Below are positions 50,201-59,042 of a DNA stretch of 64,000 bases, in pieces. The stretch comes from an uncultured Anaerolineales bacterium (GTDB lineage Bacteria > Chloroflexota > Anaerolineae > Anaerolineales > Villigracilaceae). Each line of letters opens with the position of its first letter. Positions within the stretch are counted from its first letter, which is position 1. The notes beneath the pieces were generated by a model. The model saw only the letters and a list, made by a program, of their open reading frames with translations, did not search any database and was not told where the DNA came from. Location: contig CALFXA010000032.1 of the NCBI GenBank assembly GCA_937928015.1, forward strand, positions 3,728 to 67,727, in the 5' to 3' direction. Position numbers and translations under genes: made by a program.

Positions 50201-51859
50201 GCATTGCCTCTATTCAGAGGATTGAAACTTGCCGAGTACGGTGATTACGTTCAGTGCCGTCATATCGTCCCCATCGCATTGCCTCTATTCAGAGGATTGA
50301 AACTGCCGGTCAACGTGCAAAAGGAGTCTTCGTCGACCCCGTCCCCATCGCATTGCCTCTATTCAGAGGATTGAAACCTATGGTTTTAGATCAGCCTCCT
50401 TGGTCTGATCTTGCAGTCCCCATCGCATTGCCTCTATTCAGAGGATTGAAACACTGGAATCAGTGATGTTGACCCAGAGGACGGCCGAGCGTCCCCATCG
50501 CATTGCCTCTATTCAGAGGATTGAAACAATACTGCCAACCGAGACTGCAGACGCCAACGCCAGAACGTCCCCACTGCCTTGCCTCTATTCAGAGGATTGA
50601 AACCATCTCCTTTTGGTCGATCAAAAAGTTTTTTGGGTTTGTCCCCACTGCCTTGCCTCTATTCAGAGGATTGAAACCATAGGCAGCAATTTCTTGCTGG
50701 CGCCATCCAACCACCCGTCCCCACTGCCTTGCCTCTATTCAGAGGATTGAAACTTTCGACTTCTTGTACAACTCGATCCGGTCCCCTTTTCGTCCCCACT
50801 GCCTTGCCTCTATTCAGAGGATTGAAACTGGGAGTGGCCGGCACGGGGAAATTGCAGGCCACGAGTCCCCACTGCCTTGCCTCTATTCAGAGGATTGAAA
50901 CCTTCTGCGCCTGGGCTTCGGCGAGAATTTCCGCAGGTCCCCACTGCCTTGCCTCTATTCAGAGGATTGAAACCACTCCACCTGCGTATTGATTGCAATC
51001 AGCATTGCCGGTCCCCACTGCCTTGCCTCTATTCAGAGGATTGAAACTTTGGATGGTCGCTGTCAGTACGAGCTGATCAGTGCCTGTCCCCACTGCCTTG
51101 CCTCTATTCAGAGGATTGAAACTTTTTGCTTCCTCTTGACGTGCTTGCCGGGCAATATCATCGTCCCCATCGCATTGCCTCTATTCAGAGGATTGAAACT
51201 TCATTCCCAGGCTACCTGCAATTAGCGCAGCCATGGGTCCCCATCGCATTGCCTCTATTCAGAGGATTGAAACATGCTGGTCAGGCCACCTGCAAAGGCG
51301 GCCGAGATCACAAGTCCCCATCGCATTGCCTCTATTCAGAGGATTGAAACTTCTCGCTCTTGGCGCTGCGCTTCGTGGAGGTTCTTTGTCCCCATCGCAT
51401 TGCCTCTATTCAGAGGATTGAAACAAACTTGACATATGAGCCTCCTTAATCCCAGCGAATTGTTGTCCCCATCGCATTGCCTCTATTCAGAGGATTGAAA
51501 CGAGGATCAAAGCGTCGAAGACTTCTTGTAAGTGGCCTGGTCCCCATCGCATTGCCTCTATTCAGAGGATTGAAACCACAACAAAGAAGCACCCTCGAAA
51601 CTTCAGCTTATAAAAGTCCCCACTGCCTTGCCTCTATTCAGAGGATTGAAACATACCGAATGAAGTTCCCTGTAGCATATATGGAACAGGTCCCCACTGC
51701 CTTGCCTCTATTCAGAGGATTGAAACGAATAAAAGGCATTACTCCATCCATCACCCTGTCCGAGTCCCCATCGCATTGCCTCTACATACCCCCGAGCGTT
51801 CTCAGAGCGGGGATTCAGCCCCCTCGCGGAGGAGCACCCGCGGGGCGCGGGATTGAAAC
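47271..51859 (+). CRISPR. CRISPR array, 61 repeats (37 nt) and 60 spacers, two repeat variants
   Basis: Repeats begin GTCCCCATCGCATTG (variant A) or GTCCCCACTGCCTTG (variant B) and share CCTCTATTCAGAGGATTGAAAC; CCTCT/AGAGG form the stem. The ATTGAAAC end is typical of type I-A/B/D and type III repeats. Spacers are about 34-41 nt. Order: repeats 1-16 A (repeat 3 has T at base 5, repeats 14 and 15 have A at base 1), 17 hybrid (48469-48505), 18-27 B, 28-44 A, 45-52 B, 53-58 A, 59-60 B, and 61 (51764) a broken A copy. No cas gene lies in the window, so the array is either an orphan or served in trans. Frames of the MPLFRGLK type across the array are translated repeats, not genes. Confidence 0.98.
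51764..51859 (+). repeat. Interrupted terminal CRISPR repeat
   Basis: The first 21 bases of a variant A repeat (51764-51784) and the last nine (GATTGAAAC, 51851-51859) are separated by ~66 G/C-rich bases that can fold (CCCCG…CGGGG near 51789-51812, CTCGCGG…CCGCG near 51824-51843). It marks the leader-distal end of the array. Confidence 0.75.
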
Positions 51860-51972
51860 GCGATGAGGAGGAACGTATAATGGAGCCAAGTCCGCGGTTG
51901 GAGGACACGAAATGAGCCGACATATTCAAAATAAGCCGCAGCACTGATCGAAATCAGCATGGTCCAATTCAT
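51802..51972 (-). CDS. Possible small membrane peptide running into the array end
   Basis: 56 codons from ATG 51972, with GAGGA nine bases upstream. Begins MNWTMLISISAAAYFEYVGS and contains two weakly hydrophobic stretches. Its last ~18 codons lie in the G/C-rich insert and broken repeat, so it may be the 5' part of a gene truncated by the array. Could be chance. Confidence 0.25.
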   Translation of the reverse strand: MNWTMLISISAAAYFEYVGSFRVLQPRTWLHYTFLLIAFQSRAPRVLLREGAESPL

Positions 51973-52012
51973 TGTGTTGTCCTCTCTTCGCTTGTTTTGG
52001 TAAGGAGATAAA

Positions 52013-54043
52013 ATGATGCGCAAAAACCTGGCTACAATCGCGTTTTTGATCTCGTTGACTTTACTCTCAGGTTTTTGGGGCACAGCCAACGCGCAGGAGG
52101 ACGGGATTGATCCATCCGTTCAAACACAGGCGCTTTTGTATGACGAAGCACAGACGGTTTACCTGGGGAACCTGGCTCGCCGGGATAATGGTGTCCCTCC
52201 TTTGCGATGGAATAGTCAATTAACCGAGGCGGCCCGCTGGTTTTCATGGGACTCCACCGAAAATCGCCCAGAGGGTTTCTGCGGCCACCAGGATACGCAG
52301 GGGAACTGGCCTGATTACCGCGCCCTTGCCTTTGGGTACCTGGGAGGAGCAGGTGCCGAAAATGCCTTCTGCGGCTATGTGACCCCCGAGTACGCCATCC
52401 AGGGTTGGATGAACAGCCCGGGGCACCGCGCCAACCTGCTCGATCCCAATTCACGTGAGATCGGCGTGGGATACTACAAACGGCTCAGCGATGGACGCGG
52501 CTATGTCACCCAGGATTTCGGAAACGATGCAGTATATGCCCCGGTCATCATCGAAAACGAGGCCATCTCCACCCTGAGTCCCAGCGTGAATCTCTATATC
52601 TATGACCGCTCCAGCGGGGGCGGTTTCGCAGGGCTGAGCCCGGCCACGCAGATGATGATCGGGAATGATGCTGTTTTTTCTGGAGCGAACTGGGAACCGT
52701 ATACCCCCCAGAAGATATGGACGCTTGCCAGCGGCGCAGGCTGGCGTGAAGTATATGTAAAAACACGCGACACCTTCAATCGCACCATGACAGCCAGCGA
52801 CACAATCTATCTCGGTGCCAATGTCCCCCTGAACGAACTCGACGCTGCTCAAATGAGCACAACCCAATCACAGGTAACCCTCTACGACCTGGATGGCGGG
52901 GTATTTCCGCAGGTCCAATTTAGCCTGGGCTGGCTGGCGGATGATGGCTTTGAAACATTCAATAAATGGTGGGGGAACGGGGAACGTGTCAATGACGCTG
53001 CGGCATGGGGCGGTACATCTTATCGACTTTACCCGGGCGATGGTGAATCTTTTGCCTGGGTATACGACACGGCATTCATCAAAGATACGCCGATGGTGGC
53101 CTATTTCAGGCTCAAGGTCAACGACAACACTTCCAGCAGCGAGGTGGCACGGATTTCCGTAAAAGGCGGCGGCACAGAATATGGGCCACTTAGTTTGCGC
53201 GGCACTGACTTTACCGCTCCCAATCAATATCAGGAATTTGCCCTCAACTTCACATTCAACACCAATCCCGACGATGTCTTCTTGATGTTCAATTTCTGGC
53301 GCAGCGGAAACGCAGATGTATATGTTGATGCAGTTTCCATCTTTAGCGTACCACAGCCGATCACCTCGCCGTTGACATGGTCTGTGCCCGGCAATAACTA
53401 TCGTGGACAAGGCGTATGGGTGCGTTATACCAATGGCAGTCAATTCTCGGAGATATCGGAAGCAACCACAACGAATGAGACTCCCACCATCTTTGCAGAT
53501 GTATCTTCCGCTTATTGGGCTAGCAGCTTCATTGAGCGCCTGTACAATGCTGGCGTCACAGGGGGATGCTCCTTAACTCCCCTGATGTACTGTCCCGAGA
53601 CCAGCGTCACCCGCGCGCAGATGGCCATCTTCCTCCTGCGTGGAGAACATGGCTCTGGCTATACTCCGCCCGCCGCCAGCGGTACCATCTTCGGTGATAT
53701 TCCCATGGGCTATTGGGCTGCCGCCTGGATCGAGCAGCTGGCCGCCGAAGGCATCACCGGCGGCTGCGGTAACGGAAACTTCTGTCCCGAGACGCCTGTC
53801 ACCCGCGACCAGATGGCCGTCTTCCTCCTGCGTGGCGAGCACGGTGGAAGTTACACGCCTCCCGCCGCAACGGGGACCATGTTCGCGGATGTGCCGCAGA
53901 ACCATTGGGCCGCCGCCTGGATCGAGCAGCTGGCTACCGAGGGCATCACCGGCGGCTGCGGCAACGGCAACTACTGTCCCGCCACTGTCGTCAACCGCGC
54001 CCAGATGGCGGTCTTCCTGGTCAGGACGTTCAATCTGCCGTAG
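52013..54043 (+). CDS. Secreted CAP-domain protein with three SLH-like repeats
   Basis: 676 residues, with AAGGAG upstream; ATG 52016 is an alternative start. Signal peptide to about residue 28 (LISLTLLSGFWGTANAQ). A CAP/SCP domain follows (~40-170: LTEAARWFSWDSTENRPEGF, GWMNSPGHRANLLDPNSREI, GVGYY), then ~300 residues of beta-rich sequence with a possible carbohydrate-binding or jelly-roll part (DGFETFNKWWGNGERVNDAA). The C terminus has three SLH-like repeats of ~61 residues (FADVPQNHWAAAWIEQLATE, GITGGCGNGNYCPATVVNRA), each with two cysteines, a form I know from Chloroflexota surface proteins. It is probably attached to the cell wall or S-layer. Ends in its own terminator. Confidence 0.88.
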   Translation: MMRKNLATIAFLISLTLLSGFWGTANAQEDGIDPSVQTQALLYDEAQTVYLGNLARRDNGVPPLRWNSQLTEAARWFSWDSTENRPEGFCGHQDTQGNWPDYRALAFGYLGGAGAENAFCGYVTPEYAIQGWMNSPGHRANLLDPNSREIGVGYYKRLSDGRGYVTQDFGNDAVYAPVIIENEAISTLSPSVNLYIYDRSSGGGFAGLSPATQMMIGNDAVFSGANWEPYTPQKIWTLASGAGWREVYVKTRDTFNRTMTASDTIYLGANVPLNELDAAQMSTTQSQVTLYDLDGGVFPQVQFSLGWLADDGFETFNKWWGNGERVNDAAAWGGTSYRLYPGDGESFAWVYDTAFIKDTPMVAYFRLKVNDNTSSSEVARISVKGGGTEYGPLSLRGTDFTAPNQYQEFALNFTFNTNPDDVFLMFNFWRSGNADVYVDAVSIFSVPQPITSPLTWSVPGNNYRGQGVWVRYTNGSQFSEISEATTTNETPTIFADVSSAYWASSFIERLYNAGVTGGCSLTPLMYCPETSVTRAQMAIFLLRGEHGSGYTPPAASGTIFGDIPMGYWAAAWIEQLAAEGITGGCGNGNFCPETPVTRDQMAVFLLRGEHGGSYTPPAATGTMFADVPQNHWAAAWIEQLATEGITGGCGNGNYCPATVVNRAQMAVFLVRTFNLP

Positions 54044-54059
54044 TTCCTTCCGCACAAAC

Positions 54060-54087
54060 AACGGCCCCTGTCGAGACAGGGGCCGTT
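54060..54087 (+). terminator. Terminator-like hairpin after the CAP-SLH gene
   Basis: AACGGCCCCTGTC (54060-54072) and GACAGGGGCCGTT (54075-54087) form a perfect 13-bp stem with a two-base loop. The 3' tail is only moderately T-rich. The symmetry means it could stop transcripts from both sides. Confidence 0.75.
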
Positions 54088-54207
54088 CCATTCTATCAGG
54101 CAGAATATTCCATAGATCCGCAAAGTTGATTCCCTTTACCCTTCAAGAATATCCACTTCATTACATCCGCAACAATCGCATATTCTCGTCCATCCAAGTC
54201 GCATATT

Positions 54208-55269
54208 TCAACCAGCTACTCTCCCCCAATCCGCCATCGGTAGCCTGCCAAATTGCCTCCAATCCCCCAGCACCACCGCGACATCCTCCGATAGATTCAT
54301 ACACCCCCAGCGGGCAGCAGCGTGGACCCAGGGCGGGCTGAGTTGGACATAGACCAACCGCATCCCTGTGCGGGCACACAGGTTCTGGGCCTGCTTCAGC
54401 CGCCTGGCAGTCACCTCCGTAATCTCTGCGCGGCTTTTGTGTCCATCTCCAACTTCCAGCCAGAAGAGGGTTTCATAACCTTGGAATCGTCCCCAAGCCA
54501 GGCCGTCTGGGACCACAGATACCTCGGGGACCCACACTTCACTCCAGCCTGCCCAGACCTCCGCCTGCGGCCAGGCAGACTTAAGCCAGGATGGCCAGAG
54601 ACGGGCAAGATGACGGTGTTTGCTGCCAATGTCCTGGAGGTTCTCCTCCTGACGGGAGGTAAACGCGACACCGCTTGGAATGTTCCAGCTTCTCAATGCC
54701 AGGGATAGCCCTCGTGCACTTGGGATAAAGCTTGACTGCGTGCCATCCAAGCAGACAATCAAACCCTTCGATGCCAGATCGTGGAGATGGATGGTAGCCT
54801 CTCCCACGGACAGGCCTGCCAGGGAGGCCGTTTCATGCCCATCCCCCTGCTTCATCCGGCACAAGGCTTGCAGACAGCGCAGGTCCTCACCCAGGAGCGG
54901 ACGGAATGACTCAGGTAGAGATGGTGGAGGCCTTTGAGGCTCCTGCCACAACCTGGGGGGCACGGAAAATCTCAGATGAGACGGGGATGCGTCCGGATGG
55001 GTAATTGCAAATGGCAGTCGCAATCCTCGCAGACAGCGGCGTAGTTCAGCAAGAAACCATTCGCCCGGCCCTTCCACTTGCACCCAGAGGGAGGCACCGG
55101 GGCGTTTGCCTTGTACATGCGCGGCCATGCGTTTGAGGGGTGGGGCATAATCGAAAGGGGGAATGCAGGCCAGGGGATCGACCCGAAAAATGAAGGTATC
55201 AGACCAGCCGCCCGCGAAGGACAGGCTGATCCAATCCGAAAAGGCCATCCTGCCGATCCGGACGGTCAT
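54208..55269 (-). CDS. Possible replication-relaxation-type transfer protein
   Basis: 353 residues from ATG 55269 (a TTG at 55275 is also possible and overlaps the M23 stop). The middle (residues ~125-185) looks like a winged helix (LAGLSVGEATIHLHDLASKG). The C-terminal part has VVPDGLAWGR followed by TLFWLEVGDGHKSRAEI, a nuclease-like D…E-x-G pattern that I associate with the replication-relaxation family (mobilisation and plasmid control). Last gene of the minus-strand transfer run. The family call is tentative. Confidence 0.5.
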   Translation of the reverse strand: MTVRIGRMAFSDWISLSFAGGWSDTFIFRVDPLACIPPFDYAPPLKRMAAHVQGKRPGASLWVQVEGPGEWFLAELRRCLRGLRLPFAITHPDASPSHLRFSVPPRLWQEPQRPPPSLPESFRPLLGEDLRCLQALCRMKQGDGHETASLAGLSVGEATIHLHDLASKGLIVCLDGTQSSFIPSARGLSLALRSWNIPSGVAFTSRQEENLQDIGSKHRHLARLWPSWLKSAWPQAEVWAGWSEVWVPEVSVVPDGLAWGRFQGYETLFWLEVGDGHKSRAEITEVTARRLKQAQNLCARTGMRLVYVQLSPPWVHAAARWGCMNLSEDVAVVLGDWRQFGRLPMADWGRVAG

Positions 55270-55271
55270 GC

Positions 55272-55973
55272 TCAACTCGAACAGCCGATGTTGATGTATT
55301 CGTCCTCGGTGAAGAACAACTGGGGGTTGAGCCAGACATAGCTACCCTCCGCGGTCTTTTGCTTGATGCCGTAATGCAGGTGGGCCCCCGTGCTATTGCC
55401 TGTATTGCCGCTCAGTCCTACCACATCGCCATCGTTCAGGATCTGTCCCTCGGAGACCTGAATGCTGCTCAGGTGAGCCAGCCAGACCTGATAGCCGTTG
55501 TTCTCCACCACCACCAGGTTGCCCCACGGGCCGTTCTCGGATGCCCAGACCACCTTGCCGCCCATTGTAGTGTGGACTGGCGTCCCTTCGTCCACGGGGA
55601 AGTCGCTGCCGGTGTGGGTTTGATAATTTGGGTCGTGAAAGAGACAGCCCAGCAGGGGCCTGTCATACCAGGCGCCCCAATGCGGGATCGGACCCACCAG
55701 CGGCAGGCCATGGATTCCCGCTCCCGGGCCGCTGTAGCCATCCCAGGGCACGGCGCTTGGACCTGTCGGGGAGGAGTCATCCCCCGAGCCATTGTCTGAG
55801 GTCTCGGCATCCTGGGGGATGTCGAACAGCCATTGATAGACTGCTGGCTGCGCCCAGACAGGCAACTGGGGGATGGTTAGGACCACCAACATCACATATC
55901 CCACCACCAAAGCCACCCCGCATAGCAGGGGGGCGGTCATGAGGAAGATCGAAAAACGAAGGAACCCCTTCAC
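55272..55973 (-). CDS. M23-family (LytM) peptidase, membrane anchored
   Basis: 233 residues from GTG 55973, which overlaps the TadC-like stop (GTGA); the longer open frame to 56387 lies across that gene and is rejected. One membrane span at ~9-37 (MTAPLLCGVALVVGYVMLVV). The LytM domain has HTGSDFPVDEGTPV (first zinc ligands) and AHLHYGIKQK (HxH). Such peptidases open peptidoglycan for cell-envelope machines; in conjugation operons they replace VirB1-type lytic enzymes. The position within the transfer run supports that role. Confidence 0.88.
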   Translation of the reverse strand: MKGFLRFSIFLMTAPLLCGVALVVGYVMLVVLTIPQLPVWAQPAVYQWLFDIPQDAETSDNGSGDDSSPTGPSAVPWDGYSGPGAGIHGLPLVGPIPHWGAWYDRPLLGCLFHDPNYQTHTGSDFPVDEGTPVHTTMGGKVVWASENGPWGNLVVVENNGYQVWLAHLSSIQVSEGQILNDGDVVGLSGNTGNSTGAHLHYGIKQKTAEGSYVWLNPQLFFTEDEYINIGCSS

Positions 55974-56902
55974 AGCACCCGACCCAGGCGATCCAGGCGG
56001 ATCTCGCCCTGGCCTCCCGCCTGCAGGCCCATGGAGGATTCGATGGACAGGCCGTTGCGGATCATGCGCATCGAAAGCCAATAGGAGAGGCCCGATCCCA
56101 GGAGAACGGGGGTGAGCAGCAGGGGATTGGCCGAATACAATCGTCCGGTCTCGGGTGTGGTGATGGCAATCACCACCAGCACAGACGGGGGAAACAAAGC
56201 CAGGAATCGGGCCTGCCATTCCATGCCCTTGGCGGCGGCGCGCGCGCGGGATAGCACCTCCACCACCATCCCCAGTGTCTTGCGCAGGGAGGCCACCAGT
56301 GGTCCGATCTCGATGCGCCCTTCGATGGAAGCCAAAAGGCAGGTCGCCACAATGTCCACGGCCGGGTTGTCCCAGGCCATGGTCCATTCCCGCACCGCCC
56401 GGGCGGCCTCGTCTGCAGGTGCCGTGCGCATGCGGACAACCAGGTCAGCCAGCACCTTGCGGCCATCCGGTCCGACCGCCTGGGAGGCATCATCCAGGGC
56501 ATCTCCCAAGGGACGGCCCTGGGAGAGCAGGGTCTCCACCACGCCCAATCCGCGCAGGATATCCCTGGCCTGTTTCAAACGAAATTCCTGGCGCTTGTCC
56601 GAGAGCGTGCTGGTATACAACAAGCCTCCCGCAGCCGCGAACAGGAAGGATGGGAGCATCCCAAGGAAGAGCCCGCCCGCCAGACCGCCGCCCACCCAAG
56701 CCAGGAATCCAAAGGCGATCTGGGAGAAGGTCAGTCCGGTGCCGGTCTGCAGGGCGAATTTTTCGGGATCGAAACGCTTCCTGGGCTCGGCCACCCCCAT
56801 GGCGCGCGCCATGCCCGCCTCATCCACGCTGCGCCGCCATCCGATGGAAATGGGCAGGGCCGCCAGGGCCAGTGCGGCAATCAGGGAGATCAATGTGATC
56901 AT
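55970..56902 (-). CDS. TadC/GspF-like type II secretion F-domain protein
   Basis: 310 residues from ATG 56902 (TTAGGAG upstream). Membrane segments near the N terminus (ITLISLIAALALAALPISIG), around 70-100 (LAWVGGGLAGGLFLGMLPSF) and at the C terminus (FLALFPPSVLVVIAITT). Between them is a T2SSF-type cytoplasmic helical domain (LKQARDILRGLGVVETLLSQ, RPLGDALDDASQAVG). TadB/TadC form the inner-membrane platform of Tad pili and type II secretion. Together with the TadZ- and CpaB-like genes at the left edge it supports a Tad-derived machine. Confidence 0.8.
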   Translation of the reverse strand: MITLISLIAALALAALPISIGWRRSVDEAGMARAMGVAEPRKRFDPEKFALQTGTGLTFSQIAFGFLAWVGGGLAGGLFLGMLPSFLFAAAGGLLYTSTLSDKRQEFRLKQARDILRGLGVVETLLSQGRPLGDALDDASQAVGPDGRKVLADLVVRMRTAPADEAARAVREWTMAWDNPAVDIVATCLLASIEGRIEIGPLVASLRKTLGMVVEVLSRARAAAKGMEWQARFLALFPPSVLVVIAITTPETGRLYSANPLLLTPVLLGSGLSYWLSMRMIRNGLSIESSMGLQAGGQGEIRLDRLGRVL

Positions 56903-56912
56903 GCGAATTCTC

Positions 56913-57407
56913 CTAACGAAACCAAAGCGACAGATCCTGCGCCCCACCACCTGCCAGCCAGGCTACAACGTAGACACCCACCACGCCGAGCCCAACGGTC
57001 AGCAGGGGGTAGACCCCAATCTCCTCCCAGGCCAGGTCCATGGGGTGGAGGACCACCTGGGAGAATGCAGGATCAGTGGAGGGGATAGCCTCAGGAGCAC
57101 GAGCAGGAGCAGGATCTTTTGGCTTGGGCGTGGGTTCCGGGGTCTGTCTGGTCGGTTCCACCCTTTGGCTGGGGGCCTGTTGATTGACATAGCGACGGGC
57201 CTGGACGGCAAAACGAAAACGCCGCATCCACCAGACCTCGGGTGGCACACGGTCCGGACCCAGGCGGAGCAGCGCCAGGATCATGAAACCCACCAGCACC
57301 AGAAACCCTGCCACCACCCTTCCCAGGAAGGGAAAGGGCAGGAACAGGGACAAGACGGCCAGCAGTGCGCCGCCGCCCAAGATGCCCAGGTCACGATTGT
57401 TGAACAT
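56913..57407 (-). CDS. Membrane protein, PrgI/VirB3-like position
   Basis: 164 residues. Two N-terminal spans (~8-47, GILGGGALLAVLSLFLPFPF, VVAGFLVLVGFMILALL), a cytoplasmic GPDRVPPEVWWMRRFRF, a proline-rich linker (TRQTPEPTPKPKDPAPARAP) and one C-terminal span (GVYPLLTVGLGVVGVYVVAW). Small proteins with two spans and this following basic segment occur as PrgI/VirB3 in conjugation operons of Gram-positive type; the similarity is by layout only. Confidence 0.5.
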   Translation of the reverse strand: MFNNRDLGILGGGALLAVLSLFLPFPFLGRVVAGFLVLVGFMILALLRLGPDRVPPEVWWMRRFRFAVQARRYVNQQAPSQRVEPTRQTPEPTPKPKDPAPARAPEAIPSTDPAFSQVVLHPMDLAWEEIGVYPLLTVGLGVVGVYVVAWLAGGGAQDLSLWFR

Positions 57408-57415
57408 CGGGCAGC

Positions 57416-57682
57416 CTAAAAGGGCGGTTGGGGCTGGAAGTTCTTCAACAGCTCGCCGATCTGGGGCAGAAACAGGAAGGCAAACAGGACAATGATGACC
57501 AGTCCCACCACCCCGATGATGGCCATCGAGGTCATGCGGCTGCCGCCAAAGGCCGCGCCTGCCGTGCCCTGCAGAATGTAGTACATGCCTCCCAACAGGG
57601 CCACCACGATCAGCAACCCGGCCATGAAAGCCCAGGCGTCGCGTGCCAGAGAGAGGATCTGGTCCATGATGGGTTGAAACAT
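57416..57682 (-). CDS. VirB2/TrbC-like small membrane protein
   Basis: 88 residues from ATG 57682 (AAGGAG six bases upstream); a long frame to 58384 is out of register with the other genes. Two hydrophobic spans (WAFMAGLLIVVALLGGMYYI and MAIIGVVGLVIIVLFAFLFL) separated by a short loop. This is the size and layout of conjugation pilin or core-channel subunits (VirB2/TrbC). It has no obvious prepilin cleavage site. Confidence 0.6.
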   Translation of the reverse strand: MFQPIMDQILSLARDAWAFMAGLLIVVALLGGMYYILQGTAGAAFGGSRMTSMAIIGVVGLVIIVLFAFLFLPQIGELLKNFQPQPPF

Positions 57683-57696
57683 CGAATACTCCTTGA

Positions 57697-58179
57697 TCAA
57701 CAGGCGCCCAGAAAGCGGGCAGTCAGCGGAATGGCGGCGGCGGCCAACAGCATGCCGAAGAGCGCCTCCGCGGATTCGGTCAGCGCGCCCGCCAGGGAGG
57801 CAGGCGCGCCGAGTGTGGTGGACAAGACCGAGGTCAGGACCGCCTTGAGCATGCGCAGGGCCGCCAGCCCGCCGATCATCTGGGATGCAAACGTCCCCAG
57901 TTCGCCGATCGGTCCGCATCCACTGCCGTTTGGCAGGGCGGACTGCAGGGCCCCAACGATCTGCGGGATGCCCAGGAAGGCAAACAATCCCAGGGCCAGG
58001 AGGGATAGCAAGGCGGATAGTGCTTCCCCAACCCATCGGCTGGAACCCAGGGCGCCTGCCGAAGAGGTTCGCAACACCTGGGCCAGTCCTGCCAGAAGGG
58101 TCAGGGCCAGGAGGACTCCCGCGAGGGCGGTCCAGGCTTCCCGTAGAAATGTCAAAAGGATGGAGGTGGTCTCGTTCAT
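57697..58179 (-). CDS. Multi-span membrane protein, paralogue-like to the VirB2-like gene
   Basis: 160 residues from ATG 58179, overlapping the DnaB-like gene stop (ATGA). Its N terminus (LREAWTALAGVLLALTLLAG) resembles that of the next gene (ARDAWAFMAGLLIVVALLGG), and both continue with a glycine/serine-rich loop and a second span ending in LPQI/IPQI. This suggests duplication, with an added C-terminal half carrying two more spans. Probably a membrane channel component. Confidence 0.55.
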   Translation of the reverse strand: MNETTSILLTFLREAWTALAGVLLALTLLAGLAQVLRTSSAGALGSSRWVGEALSALLSLLALGLFAFLGIPQIVGALQSALPNGSGCGPIGELGTFASQMIGGLAALRMLKAVLTSVLSTTLGAPASLAGALTESAEALFGMLLAAAAIPLTARFLGAC

Positions 58180-59003
58180 GCGAAAAGCGACGGGACGTGT
58201 CTGTGGAATTCGTTGGATAGGGCGGGAAAGAAATGCGCGCCCCAAAATTGCATGGGCCAGTGACGTGGAGGCGCCGTGCGATCCTTGAGCGTGCAGGCTT
58301 CCAGGGAAACGCATCCGCACGCCTGCACCTCCCCGCGCCTGCGGACGAACACCACGCGGTCCGCTTCATAAGGGACGCGTTCATCCCCGAGCAGGGCGGA
58401 CAATTCCTCCCCTTCCTGAAAGCTCTCCGATTTCAAGGCCGCTGCGGCGATCACCGCCCAATCATGCCTGCGCGCCATCTCACGCAGGGAGGCGGCCGCC
58501 TCTCCGCTGCGGCCTTCCTCGTTCATGCGCCCGGTCAGACCCACCACCGGCACGCGGTTGAGGTAATCCACCACCACCAGGGCGGGCCCTTTGGCGGGGA
58601 AGGCATAATCATGGAGGAGTGTATCCTCCAGGGCACGGACGGTATCCTCCTGTGAATTCAAACCAAGCAAAACGGCTTCACTGGCATCCGCCAAGACTGC
58701 CTCGGCCTTGTTTCGGGCAGGTTGGGCGTGCGGTCCACCCACCTGCGCCTCCGCCTGCAGAAAGAGGCGGAAGCGCAGTTCCTGCGGGGTGTGTTCATAA
58801 CAACCAATGGCCGCAGGATGACGGGAGACACAGGCCTCGTATACCATCCGCAGCAGCCAGGAGGTCTTGCCGATTCCTGGCGCTGCGGCAAGCAGGGTCA
58901 GGCCGCCGCCCCAGAAGGACAGGCCAGCGAAGGTACCAAAAGGGAGGTAGGGTTGGGGATTGCCCAGGGTTCCGGAGCGCGGCATGGGGAGCATGATAGC
59001 CAT
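58176..59003 (-). CDS. DnaB/RepA-type RecA-fold ATPase
   Basis: 275 residues from ATG 59003; the frame is open to 59060 but without a better ribosome binding site. Walker A is LAAAPGIGKTSWLLRM, followed by AAIGCYEHTPQEL at the position of the replicative helicase H1a motif, and ALVVVDYLNRVPVV (Walker B). KSESFQEGEELSALLGDERV matches the DnaB/RepA C-terminal core. The N-terminal primase-binding domain of chromosomal DnaB is missing, as in RepA-type plasmid helicases. It fits with the element's primase and clamp genes. Coupled to the membrane genes downstream. Confidence 0.7.
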   Translation of the reverse strand: MAIMLPMPRSGTLGNPQPYLPFGTFAGLSFWGGGLTLLAAAPGIGKTSWLLRMVYEACVSRHPAAIGCYEHTPQELRFRLFLQAEAQVGGPHAQPARNKAEAVLADASEAVLLGLNSQEDTVRALEDTLLHDYAFPAKGPALVVVDYLNRVPVVGLTGRMNEEGRSGEAAASLREMARRHDWAVIAAAALKSESFQEGEELSALLGDERVPYEADRVVFVRRRGEVQACGCVSLEACTLKDRTAPPRHWPMQFWGAHFFPALSNEFHRHVPSLFA

Positions 59004-59042
59004 TTGCGAAAAGGGGAGGATGGAATGTGTCGCTATAAGTTG

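Noticed and set aside
47222-51944. Many frames of 60-130 codons of the MPLFRGLK/SPHRIASIQRIET type on both strands
   Set aside because: They are translations of CRISPR repeats and spacers, periodic with the array.
57683-58384. N-terminal extension of the VirB2-like gene on the minus strand
   Set aside because: It runs out of frame through the neighbouring membrane gene; the internal ATG has AAGGAG.
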